Source: Chitinivibrio sp051745065 (lineage in GTDB: Bacteria > Fibrobacterota > Chitinivibrionia > Chitinivibrionales > Chitinivibrionaceae). Taken from it: a stretch of DNA of 38,276 nucleotides. The notes under the pieces are model-generated. The model saw only the letters and a list, made by a program, of their open reading frames with translations. It was not told the DNA's origin and made no database searches. Shown here piece after piece: positions 7,500 through 15,620 of this stretch (position 1 is its first letter; every line of letters starts with the position of its first letter). The position numbers were made by a program, and so were the translations under genes. The stretch lies in assembly GCA_051745065.1 (NCBI GenBank), contig JBNJDQ010000007.1, positions 1-38,276 on the forward strand, given 5' to 3'.

Positions 7500-8957
7500 A
7501 TGGAGATCACCCTTGTGGGCTCAGGCATTGGAGGACTGGTTACCGGTGCATTTCTTGCCCGGGCGGGCCATGGAATAACCATTGTGGAACAGCATTACCA
7601 AATCGGCGGCTATGCGCATAACTTCCGGCGCGGCCCCTACACATTCGAAGCGGCAGTCCACACCGTCCCCATGGCCTCGGAGGGAGTAATATTCTCCATA
7701 CTTTCTCAGCTGGGCCTGAACGAGCGCATTGAGACAGTGGCCCAGGATGAAATGTTTCGTATCGTATCGGGAAACCTGGTCTATGCGATTCCCCGCTCCG
7801 GCCCGGAAATCCGCCAATATCTGGAAGAAACATTCCCCGGCGAGAAGAAGAATCTCCATGCCTTCTTTGCAGATCTTGAAGAGGTGCATGAAAAAATGTT
7901 TACGCTCTTCACACCGGACAGCATGGGATATCCCGACAAAGATCCGGCGTTTGCCGCCCAATACCAGGGGCAGTCCTACCAGTCCTACCTTGAAGAGCGC
8001 TTTGACTCCGACGATCTCATCAATCTCCTGGGCGGGCAGTGGCCTTACGTGGGAATCACCCCGGATAAAGCTTCGCGCCTTTTTATGACGATGCTCTTTG
8101 CAACCCATTATTTCGACGGCTCTCACGCTGTAAAGGGCGGTTTTGCCCGCCTTGCCCGGGTACTGGCGGACTACATCTCCGAACGGGGCGGAACAGTGCT
8201 TACGGGGGAACGGGTCACGCAGATCACCGGTGAAAACAAACGGGCCCGTCACGTATATACCGATACGGGACGCATCATCCCTGCCAACTGTGTTGTCGCC
8301 AACGCCAATCCCTACGAACTGCACACTACCATCCTTGCACCGAACCTGCAGAGCCGCCGCATCAAACGACGCCTGTCCATGCTTACCCCCTCTTTGTCTG
8401 CAGTTGTTGTCTACCTGGGCATGAAACCCGGCTATGAAAAGCATATTGACGGAAATGTCATTATTGCCTACGATGATATGACCCGTCAGAGCGAAATGTA
8501 CAATGCCGCAATACGGGGCGAAGAATACGACGGCTCATATCTCGTAATACTGAAGCCGAAGGAGCATATCAGTGACGGAGGCACACTGACGCTCTTCACC
8601 TTTGCAGACATAGAAGAAGAACGGGATTGGCACACAGCCAAAGAGCGCATCGGAGCAAAGATGATGGAAAAGCTCTGCACCCTTTATCCGTCTCTAAAGC
8701 CGTACATTGACAGGGTCGTCACGGGCTCACCGGAAACATTCCATCGCTACAGCCGCAACGAAAAGGGCGCACTCTATGGATTTGAGAACAGCTGCGACCC
8801 CTTCCGCGAAGCAAAACAGGGCAATACGACTCATTTAAAGAATCTCTACCAATGCGGCCACTGGTCCATTCCAGGGTGCGGAATATACAATGTCGTGACC
8901 AACGGTTTCACGGCGGCTCAGATAATTTTACGGGATGCAGCCCATGGAAAACTATGA
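7500..8957 (+). CDS. FAD-dependent CrtI/RetSat-like oxidoreductase (phytoene desaturase superfamily)
   Basis: The 485-residue protein starts with a dinucleotide-binding motif (GSGIGG, residues 7-12, followed by GAFLARAGH and the Glu of VVEQ-type IVEQH). It continues with GGYAHNF and ends with QCGHWSIPGCGIYNVVTNGFTAA, the C-terminal FAD signature of phytoene desaturases and retinol saturases. These enzymes add or remove double bonds in long polyprenyl or retinoid chains. The start is ATG 7500, preceded by AGGAG at 5 bases; an ATG at 7485 contains that ribosome site and is rejected. Its 3' end overlaps the next gene by 14 bases. No phytoene synthase is in view, so carotenoid synthesis is not implied; the substrate is unknown. 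Confidence 0.83.
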   Translation: MEITLVGSGIGGLVTGAFLARAGHGITIVEQHYQIGGYAHNFRRGPYTFEAAVHTVPMASEGVIFSILSQLGLNERIETVAQDEMFRIVSGNLVYAIPRSGPEIRQYLEETFPGEKKNLHAFFADLEEVHEKMFTLFTPDSMGYPDKDPAFAAQYQGQSYQSYLEERFDSDDLINLLGGQWPYVGITPDKASRLFMTMLFATHYFDGSHAVKGGFARLARVLADYISERGGTVLTGERVTQITGENKRARHVYTDTGRIIPANCVVANANPYELHTTILAPNLQSRRIKRRLSMLTPSLSAVVVYLGMKPGYEKHIDGNVIIAYDDMTRQSEMYNAAIRGEEYDGSYLVILKPKEHISDGGTLTLFTFADIEEERDWHTAKERIGAKMMEKLCTLYPSLKPYIDRVVTGSPETFHRYSRNEKGALYGFENSCDPFREAKQGNTTHLKNLYQCGHWSIPGCGIYNVVTNGFTAAQIILRDAAHGKL

Positions 8958-10101
8958 TATTGCAGTAATCGGTGCCGGGCCTGCCGGACTCTCCGCCCTG
9001 CGGGAAATGATCGTTGCCGCCCCGGGAGTCCGCACATGCGTTCTCGAAAAGAACAGGTCCTACGAAGAGGTAATTCGCTGCGGCGAAGGAGTCTGGAAGC
9101 GTGCCGTGGAACAACACTTTCCACTTCGTCCGGAGTGGATACGCTGCGAGATCCACCGGGCCCGATTCTTTTCCGGAGACGGAACGGGGCTCCTTTTTGA
9201 AGATCCCGCTCATACTCTGGGGTACATTCTCAACCGCAGCCGTATGCAGGAGGATATCCTGCAGGAATTGCAGCTGCATGCGGGACTGACCCTGAAACGC
9301 GGATATGCGGTCCGGAAGGTGGAACCATCTTCGCAGGGACAGGTACTGTCAACAGATGAAGGAACCATCACTGCATCCGTGGTGATCGATGCCTCCGGTC
9401 CGCTCTCACGCCTGGGCAATGCCTATGGAATAACGCCCCTCCGGCACCGCCGCGATGTGGGCTGTTATACAATACTGCAGAATACAGAGACTGACCCCGG
9501 GGAGGTTCGCCTCTACCGTGATACCGCTCTGGCACCGGAAGGATATATCTGGAGTTTTCCCTGCGGCGATAATTGTGTGAATGTGGGAATCGCCTCTGCA
9601 CCGCATCCCAAAGGAGCTGCCGTGCAGAACCGTCTGCGTGAAGCCGTAGCCCGCCTGTACCCCGGCAGAACTCCCGACAGGATCTTTGGCGGAGTGATCC
9701 CCTGCTACCGGGGCAGACGCCGTCGTGCTGCGGCGGGATTCATTCAATGCGGAGATGCTGCGGATACGGTTAATCCCCTCATGCGCTCGGGCATATCCGA
9801 AGCCATGCTCTCCGGAAAGATCGCTGCCCGTGCAGCTCTGAGAATGCATGAAGCAGGCATAAAAAAAATGAGAAAAAACGCCCGGTGGTATTCGAACCGC
9901 CTGCATAAAACACACGGCAGAAAAATGAATCGTGCCGTAAAAGCACGACGGGGATTCTATGAAATAGCTGAACAACATTTTAATACATCCGTTCGGTCTC
10001 TTGCCCGCAGCGGCCGTGAAACCTTCGGCATGCGGGAGATCATCAAAGCAGCGGTATCCAGTCATCCCACTGTTTTCTGGTCCATGCGGCATTTCCTGTA
10101 A
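8944..10101 (+). CDS. Geranylgeranyl reductase family flavoprotein
   Basis: This 385-residue protein belongs to the geranylgeranyl reductase family of FAD enzymes that saturate isoprenoid chains. It has GAGPAG at residues 10-15 with a Glu in VLEK at the end of the second strand, RCGEG near residue 45, a VIDASGP motif, and the family FAD motif CGDAADTVNPLMRSGI near 269-285 followed by SGKIAA. ATG 8944 is preceded by GGGA at about 8 bases. It overlaps the CrtI/RetSat-like gene, so the two are translated as a pair and probably act on the same prenyl substrate (quinone tail, lipid or carotenoid-like). The basic C-terminal third (KKMRKNARWYSNR) may contact membrane. Confidence 0.85.
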   Translation: MENYDIAVIGAGPAGLSALREMIVAAPGVRTCVLEKNRSYEEVIRCGEGVWKRAVEQHFPLRPEWIRCEIHRARFFSGDGTGLLFEDPAHTLGYILNRSRMQEDILQELQLHAGLTLKRGYAVRKVEPSSQGQVLSTDEGTITASVVIDASGPLSRLGNAYGITPLRHRRDVGCYTILQNTETDPGEVRLYRDTALAPEGYIWSFPCGDNCVNVGIASAPHPKGAAVQNRLREAVARLYPGRTPDRIFGGVIPCYRGRRRRAAAGFIQCGDAADTVNPLMRSGISEAMLSGKIAARAALRMHEAGIKKMRKNARWYSNRLHKTHGRKMNRAVKARRGFYEIAEQHFNTSVRSLARSGRETFGMREIIKAAVSSHPTVFWSMRHFL

Positions 10102-10141
10102 AAGTGTAAGTATTTCATTACCTTTGTGTAAGAAACAGATC

Positions 10142-10170
10142 TTGCAGAGGCGCCTGTTTTAAGATAATAT
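10142..10170 (+). promoter_or_regulatory. Possible promoter of the pfk-ppx-ppk operon
   Basis: TTGCAG (10142-10147), a 17-base spacer and TATAAT-like TAATAT (10165-10170) lie 35 bases before the pfk start. The -35 match is weak. A short palindrome AGGCGCCT lies in the spacer. Confidence 0.4.
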
Positions 10171-10204
10171 ATTTTCAATTGTAATTTACCGGAGAAGAGA
10201 TACC

Positions 10205-11302
10205 ATGGAACGACTTCCCTCAAAAACAAAATGTATCGGCATTCTTACCAGCGGCGGGGACTGCCCCGGCCTGAATGCTGTTATTCGCGGCATTGCCAAA
10301 ACAGCCATGCATAAATACGGCATGAAAGTCATCGGTATCCGCAACGGTTTTCGCGGGCTTGTGGAAAACAAATTTTTCACCATTACCGATGAAAAAGTAA
10401 GCGGTATTCTCACCAAGGGCGGTACAATCCTTGGAACCAGCCGGGATAAACCCAAGAAAATGAAGATGGGCGATAAAACCATGGACATGACAGAAGCGGC
10501 TGCACAGAATCTCAAACGTATGCAGATCGACTGCCTTGTCTGCCTCGGCGGCGGAGGAACACAAAAGAACGCCCTTCATCTCCATAAAAAGACAGGAATC
10601 AACGTTCTGACCCTGCCCAAGACCATCGACAACGATGTCAGCAAAACCGATGTCACCTTCGGTTTTGATACCGCCGTAACCACAGCCACGGAAGCCCTGG
10701 ACCGGCTGCATACAACAGCCACAAGTCACCAGCGGATTATGGTCTGCGAAATCATGGGGCATAACGCGGGCTGGCTAACCCTGGCTGCAGGAATTGCCGG
10801 TGGTGCCGATGTCATTCTTATTCCCGAAATCCCCTACGATTACAATCTCATCGCCGAAAGCCTCAGGGAACGCCAGCGTATGGGAAAAAGTTTCTCCATT
10901 GTTGCCCTGTCCGAAGGAGCCCTTCCCCGGGATGAAGTGGACTGGGAGAAAACGGAGAAAAAAGGAAAGCTGGTTCCTCTCAAAGAGTTTGAAAAACCCC
11001 TCATCAACCGGGTAGCGGACCGTCTTACGGAACTGACCGATATCGAAAGCCGGGTAACAGCACTGGGCCATGTGGTTCGCGGCGGAACACCTTCGGCAAC
11101 AGATCGGCTTCTGTCCACGCAACTGGGCGTACAGGCCGCGCAACTTCTGGCCAGGGGAGAATACAATGTAATGGTAGCCATCCAGGACAATGTCTGTGTC
11201 CCCGTACCGCTCAAAGATGTGGCGGGCAACAAAAAGACCGTTCCCGCAGATCATGAATGGATAAAAACAGCAAAACTACTGGGAACCTGTCTTGGCAACT
11301 GA
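10205..11302 (+). CDS. pfkA: 6-phosphofructokinase with mixed ATP/PPi-type active-site residues
   Basis: The 365-residue protein has the PFK fold: TSGGDCPGLNA (15-25), nucleotide loop LGGGGTQ (114-120), PKTIDND (138-144), MGHNAGW and GHVVRGG. It phosphorylates fructose-6-phosphate in glycolysis. Two positions that discriminate phosphoryl donors are odd. The loop that reads GGDGS in ATP enzymes and GGDD in many PPi enzymes is GGGGT here. The position after the Pro in PGTIDND (ATP type) is Lys139, the residue typical of PPi-dependent enzymes. The donor therefore cannot be assigned. The gene has a GGAGAAG ribosome site and overlaps the ppx gene by 11 bases. Confidence 0.9.
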   Translation: MERLPSKTKCIGILTSGGDCPGLNAVIRGIAKTAMHKYGMKVIGIRNGFRGLVENKFFTITDEKVSGILTKGGTILGTSRDKPKKMKMGDKTMDMTEAAAQNLKRMQIDCLVCLGGGGTQKNALHLHKKTGINVLTLPKTIDNDVSKTDVTFGFDTAVTTATEALDRLHTTATSHQRIMVCEIMGHNAGWLTLAAGIAGGADVILIPEIPYDYNLIAESLRERQRMGKSFSIVALSEGALPRDEVDWEKTEKKGKLVPLKEFEKPLINRVADRLTELTDIESRVTALGHVVRGGTPSATDRLLSTQLGVQAAQLLARGEYNVMVAIQDNVCVPVPLKDVAGNKKTVPADHEWIKTAKLLGTCLGN

Positions 11303-12875
11303 AGAAGTAACGACCCGCAAGGCGATTATTGACGCCGGCACCCGCGGCATTCGGCTGATTATTGCTGAATGCCCCCGTGCCGGCCGTATCCGCGAACTGG
11401 ACCATCTTGAACAGTTTATCCCCATCGGCTCCGATACCTTTTCGGACAGACGCAAGATCAGTGAAAAGAACATCGCAAAGGTAATCCGGGCAATTCAGGA
11501 CTTCAAGAGAATTGCAGGGGAATACGCCATCAGTGAAAAGGAGATCATCGCCATTGCCTCCTCTTCAATCAAGGAAGCGTCAAACCGGGATAATTTCATC
11601 GACAAAATTGCCATCGCCACAGGCATGGAAATGGGGATTCTCAGCGACCGGGAACTGGCCAAATACATCTATATCAGTTATAAGCGTTTGGCCGACAAAA
11701 AAAACATGAGCGATTTTTTCTCCGGCAACAGCCTGATCTACCATGTGGGTGGCGGAAACTCCCCTTTAATCTTTATGAAAGACCGGATCATTCAGAATAC
11801 ACACATCAGTCATTTTGGAACCCTGCGCGCCATCGAACGCATCGGCGGCACTCTTACGGACACCGCCGACATGAATCAGGCCCTGTACAAAGAAATCGAA
11901 CGGCGCATTGATAACACGTTTTACTACAGTGTGAGCGAGGAGAAGATAGACACCCTGATTACGTACGGCCGAAGTATCCGTCAGGCAGGAATTATCATTG
12001 ACCCCGGCAATGCAGATCAGGATATATTCGCCCTTGATCCCGCCCAACTCTCACATCTTGCCCGAACGTTATCCCGTCTGAGCGCAGATGAGGTTGCCCG
12101 GGAATACAATCTCCCCTACTCCACGGCGAAATTTCTGGTTCCCGCCGTATGGACCTATTACAAAATCGCCGAGAAACTGCAGCTGAACAACATCTATATT
12201 ATGGAAATATCCATGTACGACGGTCTTCTTCTGGATCAGCAGGGCATTGCCATGGACCTGCAGGAACAAAGCCTGAAAGCAGCACTTTTTCTCGGCTCAA
12301 AATACCATTTTGATCAGGCTCATGCCCTGCGTGTTGCATCCACGGCGGAAAAGCTGTTTGATCTTCTGGCACCGCATTTTCGCCTGGGAGATTCGGAAAG
12401 ACATCTTCTGACAATCTCCGCCTATCTCCATGATATCGGAAAGTTTATCAGCGGGACCGATCACCATAAACACTCACAGTACCTGATACGCAGCAGCAAT
12501 CTTTTCGGTGTATCCCGCAGAGAACTGATAATTATCTCCTATATTGTGCGATACCACCGGAAAAAATACCCCACCGAGCTGAGCCGAAATAAACGCAAAC
12601 TCTCCTACGGCGACCGAATCCTTGTTATGAAGCTTGCCGCAATTCTGCGTATTGCCGACTCTCTGGACAAGGGAAAGCTCACGGACAGGGATATATCCTT
12701 TCGTACGGACAGGGGAAAACTCATAATAGAAACGCCGTATTCAGGAAGCATGAATCTGGAAAAAATAGCAATCCGTGAAAACAACCGGAAATTCCGGGAT
12801 ATTTACGGGCTGACACTCCACCTTTCCCAGAACAGAGACAGGAGCACCGCTAATGGAAAGCGCCCCATACAATAA
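11292..12875 (+). CDS. ppx: Ppx/GppA-family phosphatase with C-terminal HD domain
   Basis: This 527-residue protein combines an ASKHA-fold Ppx/GppA module (about 1-310) with an HD domain (YLHDIGKFISG near 390 and the following HHKHSQYLI), the layout of long exopolyphosphatases that also hydrolyse pppGpp. The phosphate-binding loops diverge: DAGTRGIRL replaces DLGSNS.RL and VGGGNSPL replaces DIGGGS.EL. The catalytic Glu is kept in SDRELAKYIY. Start is TTG 11292 inside the pfk end, with only a weak ribosome site, so coupling to pfk is likely. It overlaps ppk by 23 bases. Expected role: breakdown of polyphosphate or (p)ppGpp, opposite to the adjacent kinase. Confidence 0.87.
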   Translation: MATEEVTTRKAIIDAGTRGIRLIIAECPRAGRIRELDHLEQFIPIGSDTFSDRRKISEKNIAKVIRAIQDFKRIAGEYAISEKEIIAIASSSIKEASNRDNFIDKIAIATGMEMGILSDRELAKYIYISYKRLADKKNMSDFFSGNSLIYHVGGGNSPLIFMKDRIIQNTHISHFGTLRAIERIGGTLTDTADMNQALYKEIERRIDNTFYYSVSEEKIDTLITYGRSIRQAGIIIDPGNADQDIFALDPAQLSHLARTLSRLSADEVAREYNLPYSTAKFLVPAVWTYYKIAEKLQLNNIYIMEISMYDGLLLDQQGIAMDLQEQSLKAALFLGSKYHFDQAHALRVASTAEKLFDLLAPHFRLGDSERHLLTISAYLHDIGKFISGTDHHKHSQYLIRSSNLFGVSRRELIIISYIVRYHRKKYPTELSRNKRKLSYGDRILVMKLAAILRIADSLDKGKLTDRDISFRTDRGKLIIETPYSGSMNLEKIAIRENNRKFRDIYGLTLHLSQNRDRSTANGKRPIQ

Positions 12876-14946
12876 TCGAGAACTGTCCCAGCTGCAATTC
12901 AACCACCGCGTTCTTCAGCTTGCCCAGCGCGAAGAAGTTCCCCTCTTTGAACGGCTGAAGTTTCTGGCCATAGGCTCATCCAACAACATTGAATTTTTCA
13001 AGGTACGCGTCGGCGGTCTGATGATGCTGAAAAGCAAAGGGATCGAAAAGGCTGACGCCGCGGGATACAGCGTCCGGGATCAACTCAATGCCATCAGCGG
13101 TATCAGTGCGGATATGTTCCATGAAATGGATACCCTTCTGGCCGGTCCTCTCCTGTCGCTTCTCAATGAACAGCATATCTTTCTTTTTTCCGGAAATCTG
13201 CAGCAAAACCCCTACCGGCAGCTCTTTACCGATGAGTACCTCCCCCGGCTGACACCAATAAGCATCGAAAAGGACCGACCGCAAACCCTGCTGCGCAACG
13301 AGGCGCTTCACCTGATTGCCAGACTGCGTACACAACAGCAGGAAACGAAGTATGCCATTATTCCCGTTCCAGTCAATACCAGGCGGTTCATTATTCTGAA
13401 CCGGGACGGAGGAGATCGTTTTATTCTTCCTCTCGAAAAACTGATACAGGAAAATATTCATCAGCTTTTTCCGGATGCACAGGTTCTCAGCTGCAGTCCT
13501 TTTTTGGTCATCCGCAATGCCGGAATGAATGTTGATGAGGATATCAGCGCAAATTTTCTGCCCGACATGAAACGCATACTGCGGGAACGCAACAGAAGTT
13601 TTTGCACCCGCCTTGATGTTGAACGTACGATTGATCCGGAAACACTCAGTGTTCTGAAGGAATATCTCGGCATAGCCACGAATGAGACTGTCCATGAACG
13701 GGAAAGCCTGCTCAAACAGGTCGATCTCTTTGAACTGATGGCTTTGGGGGATCGCAAACGGGATTTCTTTCCGCCCCGACCGCCCATGACTGAAAACAGC
13801 ATTCGCCAATGCCGTCTTCTCTTTGACCGGATTACAGAAGATGATCTGCTTCTGATTCATCCCTATGAAAGCTACAATCCCGTGATTCGTTTCATCGAAG
13901 AGGCCGCCGATGATGAGGCGGTCATAACCATCAAGCAAACCCTGTACCGCACATCCGCCCAAAGCCCCATAATAAAAGCCCTGAAACATGCTTCAAGTCA
14001 GGGGAAATCCGTAACAGTACTCTGCGAACTGAAGGCCCGTTTCGATGAAGCGCGCAATATTCACTGGGCCGAAGAACTCGAAGATGCAGGCATCAATGTC
14101 GTCTACGGGCTGAAACACCTGAAGACCCACGCAAAAGTAACCCTTGTCCTCCGCGAAGAGAGTGCGGGCCTTAAGCGGTATGCTCATTTCGGAACAGGAA
14201 ACTACAACGAAAAAACAGCGGAACTCTACACGGATGTATCCCTGTTTACGGCAAACGAAAAACTTTGTCGCGATGCAGGACAGCTTTTTAACATTATCAC
14301 CGGGGTTTCAGTGCCACGGGATTTTCACTATCTGAAAATCTCGCCGATTTCACTGAAGTCTTCCCTGCTCTCCATGATTGCACGGGAGATAAAAAATGAA
14401 AAACGCGGTCTGGTATCGGGTATTCGCATTAAAGTAAACTCCCTTTCTGACAACGATCTGGTTGATGCCCTGTACAAAGCCTCCGCGGCGGGTGTCTCCA
14501 TTCAGCTGAATGTGCGGGGAATCTGTACGCTTCGCGCAGGAGTTCCCGGGTTGAGCGAAAACATCGAAGTCCGGTCGATTCTGGGCCGGTACCTTGAACA
14601 TTCACGGATTCTGCATTTTTATAATGCCGGGGCCCATGAATATTATATTTCTTCGGCAGACTGGATGTCCCGCAATCAGGAACGGCGGATTGAGCATTTG
14701 GTTCCCATCCTGAGTACTTCCCTGCGCAAACGCCTTCGGGCCGTTCTTGACATTACCTTCTCCAACCGGGCTGATGCCTGGGTTCAAAATGGTACGAAAA
14801 ATATCTATGAGCGACGCAAAACAACCTCAGAAAGCCCCATTGATACACAGGATGCAATCTACGAAATGATCCGACAGGAGCATCTTCGAAGTGAACGGGA
14901 AAAGCCGTTGATCTTTGACACCCATGAAAGCTCACAAAGAAAGTAA
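12853..14946 (+). CDS. ppk: Polyphosphate kinase 1
   Basis: PPK1 builds polyphosphate from ATP at the inner face of the membrane. The 697-residue length and motif order fit the family: NRELSQLQFNHRVL at the N-terminus, FFKVRVGG, HPYESY, KQTLYRTS, ELKARFDEARNI, KTHAKV with the His that is autophosphorylated, YAHFGTGNYNEKTA, and in the last domain LHFYNAG, SADWMSRN and RRIEHLVPI with the second His. ATG 12853 has AGGAG at 8 bases. It is the last gene of pfk-ppx-ppk; no hairpin follows it, only a T-rich run before the next promoter. Confidence 0.97.
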   Translation: MESAPYNNRELSQLQFNHRVLQLAQREEVPLFERLKFLAIGSSNNIEFFKVRVGGLMMLKSKGIEKADAAGYSVRDQLNAISGISADMFHEMDTLLAGPLLSLLNEQHIFLFSGNLQQNPYRQLFTDEYLPRLTPISIEKDRPQTLLRNEALHLIARLRTQQQETKYAIIPVPVNTRRFIILNRDGGDRFILPLEKLIQENIHQLFPDAQVLSCSPFLVIRNAGMNVDEDISANFLPDMKRILRERNRSFCTRLDVERTIDPETLSVLKEYLGIATNETVHERESLLKQVDLFELMALGDRKRDFFPPRPPMTENSIRQCRLLFDRITEDDLLLIHPYESYNPVIRFIEEAADDEAVITIKQTLYRTSAQSPIIKALKHASSQGKSVTVLCELKARFDEARNIHWAEELEDAGINVVYGLKHLKTHAKVTLVLREESAGLKRYAHFGTGNYNEKTAELYTDVSLFTANEKLCRDAGQLFNIITGVSVPRDFHYLKISPISLKSSLLSMIAREIKNEKRGLVSGIRIKVNSLSDNDLVDALYKASAAGVSIQLNVRGICTLRAGVPGLSENIEVRSILGRYLEHSRILHFYNAGAHEYYISSADWMSRNQERRIEHLVPILSTSLRKRLRAVLDITFSNRADAWVQNGTKNIYERRKTTSESPIDTQDAIYEMIRQEHLRSEREKPLIFDTHESSQRK

Positions 14947-14963
14947 TTTTTTTGTTTTTTTGC

Positions 14964-14993
14964 TTGACTTTGCACTTTAAAAACAGGTATATT
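14964..14993 (+). promoter_or_regulatory. Promoter of the small membrane protein plus tRNA cluster
   Basis: TTGACT (14964-14969), an 18-base spacer and TATATT (14988-14993) match the housekeeping consensus at 10 of 12 positions. Since only 3 bases separate the following ORF from the first tRNA, it probably drives both. Confidence 0.7.
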
Positions 14994-15021
14994 ACGCATG
15001 TCTTTGAAAGGAGAGCCCCCT

Positions 15022-15213
15022 ATGAGAGGCAGAGATTTGTTTAACAGACCAGTGATGCTTGTTTCAATTCTTCTTTTGGTAGTGGGTTACGTGCTGCTTG
15101 GTACGGGTAATGCAGAAAGCCCGACCTCATTGACGTATGCTCCGATTGTTTTGGTTGCGGTGTATGGAGTACTGCTTCCCATGACGGTTCTTTTAAAAGC
15201 GTTTAAAAAGTAG
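15022..15213 (+). CDS. 63-residue two-helix inner-membrane protein abutting tRNA genes
   Basis: The protein has two hydrophobic segments (about residues 10-28 and 41-58) separated by a short GTGNAESPTSLTYAP loop and ends in a basic KAFKK. ATG 15022 has GGAG at 8-9 bases; an ATG at 14998 is in frame but lacks a good site. I do not recognise a family with certainty; it resembles small conserved membrane proteins of unknown function (DUF3098-like). Its stop is 3 bases before a tRNA-Val, so RNase P cleavage of the shared transcript would leave the mRNA ending almost at its stop codon. Confidence 0.72.
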   Translation: MRGRDLFNRPVMLVSILLLVVGYVLLGTGNAESPTSLTYAPIVLVAVYGVLLPMTVLLKAFKK

Positions 15214-15216
15214 AGA

Positions 15217-15294
15217 GGGCGGTTAGCTCAGCTGGTATAGAGCACCTGCCTTACAAGCAGGGGGTCGCTGGTTCGAATCCAGCACTGCCCACCA
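15217..15294 (+). tRNA. tRNA-Val (anticodon TAC), copy 1
   Basis: Acceptor GGGCGGT pairs with ACTGCCC; the anticodon arm CCTGC-CTTACAA-GCAGG gives anticodon TAC. The T arm CTGG-TTCGAAT-CCAG is intact and the CCA end is encoded. Confidence 0.97.
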
Positions 15295-15305
15295 TATATA
15301 TTTGC

Positions 15306-15382
15306 GGACCGGTAGTTCAACTGGTTAGAGCGCCAGCCTGTCACGCTGGATGTTGCGAGTTCAAATCTCGTCCGGTCCGCCA
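15306..15382 (+). tRNA. tRNA-Asp (anticodon GTC), copy 1
   Basis: Acceptor GGACCGG pairs fully with CCGGTCC, followed by discriminator G and encoded CCA. The anticodon arm CCAGC-CTGTCAC-GCTGG gives GTC. The flanking GC before the gene and GC in GCCA can mislead the boundary; aligning T8-A9 puts the start at 15306. Confidence 0.96.
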
Positions 15383-15404
15383 CTTTTCTACTTTACAATA
15401 TTAT

Positions 15405-15482
15405 GGGCGGTTAGCTCAGCTGGTATAGAGCACCTGCCTTACAAGCAGGGGGTCGCTGGTTCGAATCCAGCACTGCCCACCA
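15405..15482 (+). tRNA. tRNA-Val (anticodon TAC), copy 2
   Basis: Identical to the first copy, including the encoded CCA; second half of the tandem duplication. Confidence 0.97.
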
Positions 15483-15493
15483 TAAATATTTGC

Positions 15494-15570
15494 GGACCGG
15501 TAGTTCAACTGGTTAGAGCGCCAGCCTGTCACGCTGGATGTTGCGAGTTCAAATCTCGTCCGGTCCGCCA
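15494..15570 (+). tRNA. tRNA-Asp (anticodon GTC), copy 2
   Basis: Identical to the first Asp copy, with encoded CCA, and followed directly by the cluster's terminator. Confidence 0.96.
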
Positions 15571-15571
15571 T

Positions 15572-15604
15572 AATAGCCCATCCTTTCCGATGGGCTATTT
15601 GTTT
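15572..15604 (+). terminator. Intrinsic terminator of the tRNA cluster
   Basis: AATAGCCCATC pairs perfectly with GATGGGCTATT over a 6-base loop and is followed by TGTTT. It begins one base after the last CCA. Confidence 0.88.
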
Positions 15605-15620
15605 ATCCCGGGAGGTTACC

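Larger units (their letters stand above)
15217..15570 (+). repeat. Tandem duplication of a Val-Asp tRNA unit
   Basis: Bases 15217-15382 and 15405-15570 are near-identical 166-base units, offset by 188. The only difference I see is one base in the 11-base Val-Asp spacer (TATATATTTGC versus TAAATATTTGC). The linker at 15383-15404 is not repeated after the second unit. Confidence 0.95.
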
